DNA from: Aquatica leii
Lineage: Eukaryota; Arthropoda; Insecta; Coleoptera; Lampyridae
NCBI GenBank assembly: GCA_035610365.1
Contig: CM069437.1
Span: 58,552,093-58,616,092 of the forward strand
DNA: 64,000 nucleotides
Reading direction: 5' to 3'
Shown here: positions 24,045 through 32,863 of the stretch, in pieces
How the letters are laid out: the number at the start of each line of letters is the position of its first letter
Numbering within the stretch: the stretch's first letter is position 1
The notes under the pieces: generated by a model
What the model saw: the letters and a program-made list of their open reading frames with translations, nothing else
Told to the model about the DNA's origin: nothing
The model's database searches: none
Program-made: the position numbers and the translations under genes

Positions 24045-25000
24045 GAAATCAAAATTCAAACCCAAAACATGGCTTAGATATGTTGACGATACCTTCATAA
24101 TTTGGAATCACAGTAATCGGCAACTAGACCTTTTTCTACAACATTTGAACAACATCAAACCATCCATCAAATTCACTATGGAAAAGGAAAAGGAGAACTC
24201 ACTTCCTTTTTTAGACGTTCAAGTAACAAAGAACAAGAAAATTATGGAAACGACTGTCTACAGGAAACCGACACACACCGGTCGATATCTCAACTTTGAA
24301 TCCAACCATTCCACATCTACGAAGAGGGGAGTAGTAAAATCTCTAATCGACAGAGCGTACAGGTTGTGCAACACAGAGAAAGGGCTACGAGAAGAAATCA
24401 AAAACATTAGAAACGATCTAAGGCAGAATGGTTATCCAGAAAAGATTGTAGGAGAACTTTTACGGAAAAAGCAATTGAACACCATGGGACAACCTAAAAC
24501 AGAAGAACTGCCCAATTCACTGCTGAGCATCCCATATGTCAAAGGTTTATCAGAATCAATAAAACGTATAGGGAAAAGCTACAACTTAAATACAGTGTTC
24601 AATCATCGACCACCATTAGGAGTATAATTTCCAACACAAAGCCACAAACAAGTCGAGATTCCCAAAACTGTATTTACCAAGTTCCATGTGAATGTGGCAA
24701 ATCATACGTGGGGGAAACCAAAAGACCACTTGACATCAGACTGAAAGAACATCAGACGCACACACAGAGAGGAGAGACTTCTAAGTCCGGCATCGCGCAA
24801 CATTCGTGGGATAACCAACATCGAATGAAATGGTTGGAAGCAAAAAATCATACACAGGGAGGAACATTGGTACAAACGGAAATTTAAAGAAGCGGCATTC
24901 ATCAACAACAACAAAGAAATTTTCAGCCAGCCAAGTGTCGAGATAAGCAACATATGGAAACCACTTATCGAACCTCTAAAACAACTTAAACTTTACTAAG
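24045..25000 (+). pseudogene. PLE3 RT C-terminal part plus GIY-YIG domain
   Basis: Reads KPKTWLRYVDDTFIIWNH (RT catalytic YVDD at about 24075-24090), a SIKFTMEKEKENSLPFLDV block and ETTVYRKPTHTGRYL. The frame continues through 24627. Then comes IPYVKGLSESIKRIGKSY and, after a frame shift near 24630-24665, the nuclease region. It ends in an EISNIWKPLIEPL block at about 24940-24985. The 5' half of the RT is absent, so the unit is 5'-truncated. Confidence 0.8.
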
Positions 25001-25117
25001 TAATTTTGTTAATTAATTAATCTGTTACGCTAAATTGATTTTGTACGCTTGAACGCTTCATCGAACATGTTTTTAATATATAAGCTCCAGTAGTTTCTAA
25101 GTTTGTTAGTATTCACC

Positions 25118-25165
25118 TGATGACGATTGCAGATACCACAGCAATCGAAACGTTGTGTATATTCA
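25118..25165 (+). ncRNA. Hammerhead-ribozyme-like core in the PLE3 terminal repeat
   Basis: Reads CCTGATGACGATTGC...GCAATCGAAACGTTGTG. GATTGC and GCAATC form a perfect 6-bp stem II between CTGATGA and GAAAC, with one extra C next to the first core. The inverted arm at about 23420-23465 has the same motif on the minus strand. The structure matches what is described for Penelope pseudo-LTRs; activity is inferred only. Confidence 0.5.
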
Positions 25166-25772
25166 TTTCAAAATAATAAACAATGAAAGTTCAACAGAAT
25201 GTTATTACTTCGCATCAAGCAACATTGTTTAATACATTCAAACAAACGTAATTAAAAAGTATTTTCGACCAAAAACTAGACCTACTATACCAAATGATTC
25301 AACTATAAACAACACTTTTGCTGTTCTACCTTTTGTTGCCAATATAAGTGATAAAATTAGAAGAATACTGAACATGACATTAAAGTTGCGTGTATATAGC
25401 TACTACTAAAATTAAAAATTTGTTGAATGCTATAAAAGATAAAATTCCACATAACACCTGTGGAGTCTATCAAGTTCCATGCGCTTGTGGCAAGGTATAT
25501 ATTGGAGAAACTGGTAGAACTAATGAAATTCTCATAAACTCCTCTAGTTTCAGAATTTTTAAAAAATACTGAATATGGTTTTAAAAATGCTGTTAGTTGA
25601 TATTCATCCTCACGCCTATAGTAAATATATTTAAATGTCATAAAAATAAAAGATGATTGTTGGAAAGAGTAAATAACATACAAAGTTGATTTCATGTTAT
25701 CTATTGCTTCTACTAACAATTTTGTTGTTGTGTTTGAAATTTAAAATAAACTTAATTTTTTCTTCTTTTTAG

Positions 25773-26237
25773 GTTACTGAGTTATTAAAACTAGGAGGAT
25801 CATCTCGTTATAATCTTATTAAAAGGGCGCTAGGCCTTATAATGACAAATGATTGTACTCTCAGGTACAGATGGATGAGAAGAAATGGCAACAAACCTCT
25901 TTGTAAATTAAATTTCAAAATTTCGTGAGTAAAATATAAAAATAATATAAAAATTAAATTTAAAAATTATTTTCTCTGATTTACACATGTCAGCTAAAAT
26001 GTAATTTAATATTGTATACAGATTAAACAAATAAATCAATAAAATAGTCGTGCAATCTATATAAAAAACTGTATTATACAAATTAACATATTCTCTAATT
26101 AAGATTAAATAAAAATATAATTTTTAGGTTCCGTTGAACAAGCCGGGTTGTGCAAACCACAAAAAGAAACTGAAATTTTGATCGGGAACTGCGTGAAAAG
26201 AGCCTCCAATAGAAGAAGTTCTCTTATTAAAAAATAG
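25773..26237 (+). pseudogene. DUF4806-domain exons (locus 1)
   Basis: The first exon 25773-25925 follows a strong acceptor (tttcttctttttag). It encodes VTELLKLGGSSRYNLIKRAL...TNDCTLRYRWMRRNGNKPL, which fits the DUF4806 pattern (GGxxxxxxxxxxLxxxxTxxxxxxxxWxxxxxKxxxxxL). A GTGAGT donor follows at 25926. The second exon 26128-26237 follows tttttag and carries the domain's end: a KETEILIGNCVKRASNRR block, a stop at 26235-26237 and an AATAAA at about 26247. The predicted splice leaves a one-nucleotide phase mismatch with the domain frame of exon 2, so the copy may be dead. No upstream exons were found; Penelope debris lies immediately upstream. Resembles locus 2 (49650-50146) in domain and intron position. 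Function of DUF4806 is unknown. Confidence 0.6.
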
Positions 26238-26334
26238 TATGAGGTTTAATAAAAAAGTGTTTTGTTTAGTGTATTATTGCATGTGCAGGTTTACCTAAAA
26301 TAATTTTTGTTCTAAACGTGTTCTAAGGAGATAC

Positions 26335-26510
26335 CCTAAAGATGTCTTAGTAAGATGTTTTCAAGATGTACAGTTTATTAACATTCGACGTCTTTAATAT
26401 GTCTTTAAGATGTCTAAAGACGTAATGAGATGTCAACAAGATGTCTTGAATACCTTGGCTTGACATCTCTGAGATGTATTTAAGATGTCTACGTGCTGTT
26501 AAGGAAGTAA
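26335..26510. repeat. AAGATGTCT-rich array downstream of DUF4806 locus 1
   Basis: Degenerate copies of the near-palindrome AAGATGTCTT occur about ten times in 170 bp on both strands (for example aaagatgtcttag, tttaagatgtctaaag, caagatgtcttg, tttaagatgtctac). The same motif class flanks DUF4806 locus 2 on both sides. Dense subterminal short motifs in both orientations are a trait of CACTA/EnSpm transposons, where transposase binds them. Confidence 0.65.
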
Positions 26511-26742
26511 TCTTCAAATGTTTGATAATAGGAAAAAAATCCAGCAAATAAAATAAAAAGTTTTAAAACACTTGACCATACCTCAAAATTTGTAATGTAT
26601 ATATCTCTTGTACCATTTCTATTGTGATGGACGTTTTACACTATCATATTATAAACAAATCAATCATCATTTATTCCTTCAATTAAAAAATTGTCTAAAA
26701 TGATTAATTTCTCAGGTTATAGCTAGTAAATAGAAACTAGAG

Positions 26743-26880
26743 AAATCAATAGTAATATACGTAACAACCGTCAAAGTTAAAGCATAGCATAGTGAACGTT
26801 AATTTGATGCAATGCTGCACGGTCAGTGAGTTATGTTATGAAACTTTTGAGGAGAGTAACGTACATTATTTTTTGTGTTG
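26743..26880 (+). repeat. Interspersed repeat D, copy 2
   Basis: Direct-orientation relative of 5876-6000, with a 30-bp extra stretch in the middle. No coding content. Confidence 0.5.
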
Positions 26881-28878
26881 TTTTCTGTAAAATTACTTTC
26901 TTTTTTGAAAGCATACTGCATTTATTATTAAATCTGTCAAGTTTGATTTTGACTTTAATATCGTTTTAATTTTAACTAAATTTTTTCACCTGTCTTGTAA
27001 TATAATAAATGTTTTAAACAGTTAGTTTTAAATGGATTTTTACTTTTCATTTTGCCGCTCTAGAGCTTTTTTAGCTCACTAGGTACATTACAAACTAATA
27101 ATGACGTTCGCAATAAGGGTAACACAAAATAGTTCATTAATATATATTGTTTCTTAATTTAAAGAAGCGTAAGTAAATATCTTGTTTATACTATACAGAA
27201 ATTATTAATGCCATTTAACAGAAATATTCAAAATGTTTTATAAAAAAACTACTAAAATCAATAGGTTGCAGGTTTAGTTTTTATAACTCATTGTCAGTAC
27301 ACACAATAAAACACAAAGGCAATATCAAGCAGTTTAGAAACGTGATTAGTGTAAGTTATGTCAACTACTTCCGATTTATTTTTCTCTTATGTAAGCTTGG
27401 CTTGTGAATAGCCAATCAGGCCCGCCAGTACATAAGGGTAAAGTCGTGTAGTGCACGAAAGCGCCGAAAAGCCTCAAAACTCAAAAGTAAAAAAAAGATA
27501 AAATAAAATAATATATTTTCCAAATGAGAGTAGGCAATAATAGCATTTATTCGATCAAATACGTAATACGTAACATGATAACATGAATTGTGTGAACTCA
27601 AATAAATCTGATTTTATTCATGTTTGAGCTTGAAATTTGGCTTCCAACAAGCCAACGAGCAAACAATGTACGAAACTTTATATATTTAAGCGCTGCATCG
27701 GTCGCGATTTCATTTGTTGTCTGATGCCCGATTGATTTATTAATTTAACAAAGTGAAAAGGTGCATGGGGTAAAAGATATCTGCTTTTGAAGTTTTAGTT
27801 TTTTGTAATTTTACAGACTTTATAGTGCATCTCAAAAATTCTTTTATATTTGATTATATAAAATTATTGTTAATTGAAGTAAACTCAAACAGAATCACTA
27901 ATATTACTATTTTTAAAAATTTATAAATTTTGAAATAACTTGAAATAAGTAATGTTGAGAAAATACTTTTGAGTTTGAGTTTTAGAAGTCGAAACATTTC
28001 CATTTTTCATGAATAATTTGTTAATTTGTTTACTGACGTATTAATTTTATTACAGTATACAGAATGACAGACAAAAAAAGAAGAAGTTGTCTGGATACCA
28101 AAATTTGCTGAATAAAAGAAAAAGAGAAAAAAAAACTGGAAAACCAAGTCAAAATTACGCATTTTTTTAAAAACCCGAGCTTACTTTGCCAAATATTAAT
28201 AACAACAATAATACAGCTAAATCTCAATATTTTGAACCTGTACTTAAAACAAGTATCAGCAGCAGACAAGAAACTAATCTTCTATTAAACAATCCATCAA
28301 CATTTTCAAGTTCCGGTGATAATGAGAAATCAACACCTTCAAAAATTACCCGAACGAAAAGTATAAGTGAACTTTCGAAAGATGCTGATGCACTATGGCC
28401 AAAGAAATTACGTCATAATAATATTCAAGAATTAGTAGAACGTGGCCCTGCTCATTATCAAAACAAAAAGGATATTTATCCGAGAGATAGTTTGGAGTCG
28501 GGGCGTAAGTTTTCCAATAGTTACTTCTTTAGAATTTAACCAAACAAAGAAACAATTGGGCGTTTTGGTTGTTGTATTCCGAAACAAATAATTCACTTTA
28601 CTACTTCTGTTGCAAAGTTTTTAATGACAGCGATATGAAATCTATTCGCCTTAGTGATGAATCTGGTTACATTGCAGACTCACCGATTATAGCAACCGGT
28701 ACAGAAAATTCTGCTGAATGCTTATGGTTACTAACCGATACATCTCAACGCCCGCCATCTTTTTCACCACATTTCATTTACGGTGAAAACGCACCGGTGA
28801 GTGATCAGCTGTTAAACTTGTTGGTTAGGTGCGCGGTCACTAATTAATTGTTAAATTATTTGTGTATTCTTTGTAAAT

Positions 28879-29947
28879 ATGCAAACGGAAAATACTACTG
28901 ACGGAATATATTCATTCGACGGTGTTTTATATCAAGTCATTGAAACACTGGAAATTCATAAATTAATTGCTGAAGGTAAGCCTAATATATGATTGCTAAA
29001 TTTTATATGGTAAAATAAATGTAAAAACCTACAAAATTAATTTATTTTGTCTTAAATAGATGCTGCATTTGCTGCAAATTATATTAATCAAGATAAATCC
29101 TGCCTGGAAATTATTGGAGTGGACCGAGAGGATGAAGTGGTAGCAAACAATAATACAGGTAGGGATAATACGACAAAAGAATTATTTACTTATGAAGAAG
29201 TCAACAACTAGGTAATTGCAAATTTATTTGTTTTACAGAGATAGTTAGCAATTTGTTTTTGGAATGCAAAGGCTATAAAATTATTAATTTTTTATTACAA
29301 TGAACGTAAACTTGCATTTAGAGACCCAAAAATAAAAAAGAGGACGCTTTGGGGTCAAATCTAAAAAGAATTTTTAACGTGTGTCAATAGATATACTAAA
29401 TACCAAATTCCGAAATATGAAAAAGACGTTTAAAACAATTTTTGACAACAACAAAAAGAAGACAACAGAACGTGGAAGGGTGTCGTGGCCATATTAAGCC
29501 AAATTTTTAAAATTATTTGAGGATGATTCTACTATAAATTTTGGCCACACCGTCTCTTCCTGTGAAAGTCCTTTAAATAACACTTCAGGATTCAGCTCTT
29601 CATCAGTAGCATCTAATTCCCCATCCGACCGTCTGGCAATTTCTAATTCCGTATCAACCCCTCTTTTTGTGTTTACTGTAAAAGAAAACCTTTTAAAAGT
29701 CATCAGTAACCCATCATCTCCCTCTCTAGCAAATGAATCGGAATCGCCAGCATCAACTCCTACAAAGCATTTAAAAGCAAAAAGGGGTAAGAAACTGTAT
29801 CAGTTTAGGAAGCAACAAATAGATATTGAGGAACGAAGAATACAACAACTAAAAGAATTAAAAGAAGCTGTGGAGCGAATCATTAAAATTCAAGAACGAA
29901 GAAATAAATTGCTGGAAATGTTTGTACAAAACAGAAATAATCTGTAG
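28879..29947 (+). pseudogene. Harbinger ORF1, MADF/Myb-like DNA-binding protein
   Basis: Starts ATG at 28879. A first exon to about 28974 has a good donor (GAAGgtaagc), with an acceptor at about 29060 (cttaaatag). The second exon runs through KELFTYEEVNN at about 29210. A third part reads WNAKAIKLLIFYYNERKLAF, then RDPKIKKRTLWGQI (about 29255-29372), the trihelix/MADF signature. The C-terminal part (to 29947) has a serine-rich linker and a coiled coil (QFRKQQIDIEERRIQQLKEL, then KIQERRNKLLEMF). This domain order is the usual accessory protein of PIF/Harbinger elements, which guides the transposase to the nucleus and DNA. Stops at about 29372 and elsewhere break it. Confidence 0.75.
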
Positions 29948-30081
29948 GTTATATATTTATTTTTTAGTTCTCGAACCATTTGTTTTATGTGTTAATTTGT
30001 GTTTTTTTGCTTCATTAAAACAATTAATATGATTAAAACATGTATTTGGTAGGTTTGACAAAAAGCAACCTAAAATAAGTA

Positions 30082-31113
30082 TTATAAAATTAAAGCTGCT
30101 ATGACATCCTTTTTTCTTAGACCTTTCTGCCGCTGACCAATTGTAACATGATTACCATTTCGTGCAGGCTCTATTAGTCGATCACATATACCGATGCCGA
30201 TCTCTATATCACCATGGTCGATAAGAAAATTATGGATAACACATGCTGCAGATATGATGTTATTTGCTAGTTCGAGGTCAACAATATCTAAAAATTTTAG
30301 TCTTTGAAACTTGCTTTTTAGAAGACCGAAAGCACGTTCAATTGTTGACCTTATCGAACTTAGCTTTGCATTATAATTAATTTGAACAACATTAAGGTGT
30401 TCATTGTCTCTGTATGTGGTCATTAAACACTGCAATAGAGGATACACACTGTCACCAAGCAGATGACAATTTTGAGGTAGCAAATTATTTGTTAGTCTGT
30501 CTTATAAGGTACTGTTTCTGAAAACTCTAGCATCATGCATGCGACCAGGTAAACCAATAAAGAGGTCTATAAATTTTGAATTATGGTCACAAGTACCCAG
30601 CAATATAATAGAGTGTCCTTCATGTCTGCATTTCCGAATGCCTGTTTAATAGGAATGTGGCATCCATCAATCACTCCAACAACACAAAGAAAGCTTCTTG
30701 ATCTGTTGCGGAAAGTGTCTATTATTTCATCCTGTTCTTGTTGTTCTGGACATCTAATGTACTCATTGACGAGGTTTGATAAAACAGTTATTATCTATTT
30801 AAAAACATAATGTGCACTACCACTTGACACACCAAACTTATCGCCAGCATCACTAAAACTGACTTGATTGCTAAGAATGTATAACGTTAGCATTACTTTT
30901 TTTGATAACTCAATGCCTGCTGAGCGGTTTCCCTCATTATTCATATGGTTCAATATAACTTCACATAGGTCCTACAAAATAATCCTCGTTTCTTGCAATA
31001 ATATTTGGGGTTTCTTCTAATATTTCCAAAGGCAGGGGCTGGGCAAGTTCTTCAGCAAAATGCATTATTAAATTTTGACCCATTCCATCATCTTCAAACC
31101 ATATATATTCCAT
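30082..31113 (-). pseudogene. PIF/Harbinger transposase (DDE_Tnp_4), broken
   Basis: Likely start is the ATG at 31113 (MEYIWFEDDGMGQNLIMHFA). Downstream blocks are a GVIDGCHIPI segment at about 30650-30680 (first catalytic Asp in the G.ID..H. context), then NSKFIDLFIGLPGRMHDARV at about 30535-30590 (second Asp in HDARV). These are followed by LLPQNCHLLGDSVYPL, a NAKLSSIRSTIERAFGLLKS segment (third acidic residue in the ER.FG.LK context) and RLKFLDIV to the C-terminus (open 30082-30483). Frame changes and stops between the blocks. All three catalytic positions are still visible. Confidence 0.8.
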
Positions 31114-32863
31114 TTTTGGAACAATTAAAAACAAAACAAATAATTTAGAGGTTAAGTTAGACAAACCTTGAACTCACAAGTGAGTCAGTACTTACCGGTT
31201 GGTTATTAAAAATTCTGCTGCACGCGACCATTGACTGGCAGCATTTAAGTAAACATTTAAACATATCGAGAATGTTCTAAAATTGCTAGATATTTCTAAC
31301 CGTTTTAATAAAAATGAAATAATTGATTCTGAAATTCAAAATGTAATAAACAGAGAAACTAAATACTGGCAAGCTGTTATACAAAGAATTTTCTACGTGA
31401 GTTAGTTTTGAGCAGTTTAATGTAACAAATTTAGTCTAGTAGAATAGATGCAATAACTCCTTTAAGGTATCAACTTGGGGAGGTTTATGATGGTCTGTTT
31501 AAAATAAGCGAAGAAAACTGAAAATAACGTAGAAAATTGTGCTGCATCGTTGGCCAAAAAATTGCAAAATTTTGAGTTCATTTGCATTCTTATATTGTGG
31601 TATAGTATATTAAGTAAAGTAAGAATTGTTAGTAAAATTATTCAAAAACCAAACTTTGATGTTACTCAGTGTTGTAATCATTTAAATAATTTGAATAACT
31701 TTTTGAAAATTTATCGGTTCGATAAAAGTTTTAATGATCTATTGATTGATGCTAAAGAAATAGCATAGAACTTAAATTCAAAAAACAAAAAGGTCTAAGA
31801 CCGCGAAATATAAAAAAAAACATTTTGATTATGAATGTGACGATGAACCGATCCACAACGAAACTTTAAAGTTCAAAGTTGATTGTTTTTTTAATGCTCT
31901 AGATGTAATCATAACATCAGTGGATGACATATTCCAATTACTTTCTTCTTACGGACAGTTAGAATTATGCCAAAAAGTTGAAAATTTATTAAACGACAAA
32001 ACTCGCAATGAACGAGATATAACTGCCGTCGAACTTAAAGAATTGCAATATTTACAAAAATTTGATGAAAAAGTTATTACGTCTCCAGAAGAAACTTTAA
32101 ATTATATAACAATTAACAACTTAGTGGATTCTTTTCCTAATACGAGCATAATACTTCGTATTTTATTAACAATGCCGGTTTCTGTTGCTACTGCAGAACG
32201 ATCTTTTTCAAAACTCAAAATATTAAAAAATTATTTAAGATCGACCATGGGGCAAAACCGATTAAGTAATCTTGCTATCATTTCAATAGAAACGAACCAG
32301 CTAAAAGAATTAGACACCGAATATTTAATTAAACAATTTCCAAAAATTAAAGCACAGAAAGCACAATTCACTTAGCTAAAATATTAATAACAATACCTAA
32401 TACCTGGATATTAACCTTTAAAACATGACATGTTCCATTATTAAAATACTATATTGTTTTGTTTTTATTTGTCGATCAGTTTCGTCCTGTGATATATAAA
32501 CGAGTATTTTTAATGTTTTAAATATTTTTTTTATTTCTAGTGCTTTTGTATCATATGTTACATTTAAAACTAAAATACAAAAATTTTGAGTTGTAATACT
32601 GTTAGAGTATATTTCTGTTTTCTATAAGTTTATAATTATGTTATGTACCTCAATGAAAAAATACTTGTATGGCTTGCACTTGTAAAATATAAAAATGAAA
32701 ACAAATTTATGAAAATACTTTTTTTAATTATTTTTGAATAGTGGATAATAATACCTAACTTAACCCGTATCTGTACTCACATATGAACGTAATACAAATT
32801 TGGGGCATTATTTTAAATTTGCATAAGGGCGCCAAAAGTACTAGGCGCAGGCCTGTAGCCAAT

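Larger units (their letters stand above)
23366..25248. mobile_element. Penelope-like element PLE3, nested, with head-to-head inverted arms
   Basis: Bounded by taattaaaaagt on both sides (23354-23365 and 25249-25260), a perfect 12-bp target duplication. The left arm (about 23369-24044) is a nearly identical inverted copy of the 3' part of the element (about 24535-25217). It covers the connector, the GIY-YIG domain and the pseudo-LTR. The plus-strand unit begins inside the RT at about 24045. The very low divergence between arms indicates a young insertion. Such 5'-inverted partial copies are typical of Penelope integration. Confidence 0.9.
22944..25540 (+). mobile_element. Penelope-like element PLE2, split by PLE3
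   Basis: The left part (22944-23353) reads KKPKLWLRYVDDVFAIWSYD (RT YVDD motif), a KFSIEKEINGTLPFLDV block and the beginning of the R-KPTHT region. The right part (25261-25540) contains the connector FAVLPFVANISDKIRRIL, then CGVYQVPCACGKVYIGETGR (GIY-YIG). PLE3 sits exactly between them with 12-bp duplications. The N-terminal half and terminal repeats were not found, so this is a truncated copy with stops and frameshifts. It differs from PLE1 at the protein level, so it belongs to another subfamily. Confidence 0.8.
28640..31210. mobile_element. PIF/Harbinger element nested in the hAT transposase
   Basis: Inferred limits: it occupies the interval where the hAT frame is broken and contains both genes typical of PIF/Harbinger. 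These are a MADF/Myb-like DNA-binding protein (plus strand) and a DDE_Tnp_4-type transposase (minus strand, convergent). I could not define the terminal inverted repeats or the 3-bp TAA/TTA duplication, so boundaries are approximate (within about 150 bp). The 28640-28870 part holds an open frame (to 28847) without recognisable similarity. Confidence 0.7.
28064..32375 (+). pseudogene. hAT transposase (TTF zinc finger to dimerisation domain), interrupted
   Basis: The N-terminus is at about 28064-28180 (KKLSGYQNLLNKRKREKK in a shifted frame). The open part 28186-28539 ends in DIYPRDSLESGRKFSNSY, and the zinc-finger block LLYSETNNSLYYFCCKVFND follows to about 28625. The nested Harbinger follows. 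The frame resumes at about 31215 (DWQHLSKHLN; EIQNVINRETKYWQAVIQRI). It continues at 31550-31768 with LAKKLQNFEFICILILWYSI and INIVSKI-like blocks. The C-terminal part 31920-32375 contains LLTMPVSVATAERSFSKLKI...LSNLAIISIE, the hAT dimerisation domain. The central catalytic stretch between about 31420 and 31440 is shortened. A dead transposase of the ZMYM1-like group. Confidence 0.85.
27417..32855 (+). mobile_element. hAT transposon (ZMYM1-like), 5.4 kb including a nested Harbinger
   Basis: Ends begin CAGGCCCGCCAGTACATAAG (27417-27436) and, on the opposite strand at the right, CAGGCCTGCGCCTAGTACTT (to 32855). They share caggcc..cg.c..agtac and continue to a gcgcccttatg block. Perfect 8-bp target duplications TAGCCAAT lie at 27409-27416 and 32856-32863, as expected for hAT. 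The coding region is on the plus strand, interrupted by a Harbinger element and by stops. A complete, datable insertion. Confidence 0.9.

Noticed and set aside
28706..31222. Exact 12-bp direct repeat aaaattctgctg near both ends of the nested Harbinger, as a target duplication
   Set aside because: Harbinger elements make 3-bp duplications and the repeat does not sit at matching tips; may be chance. Noted only as unexplained.
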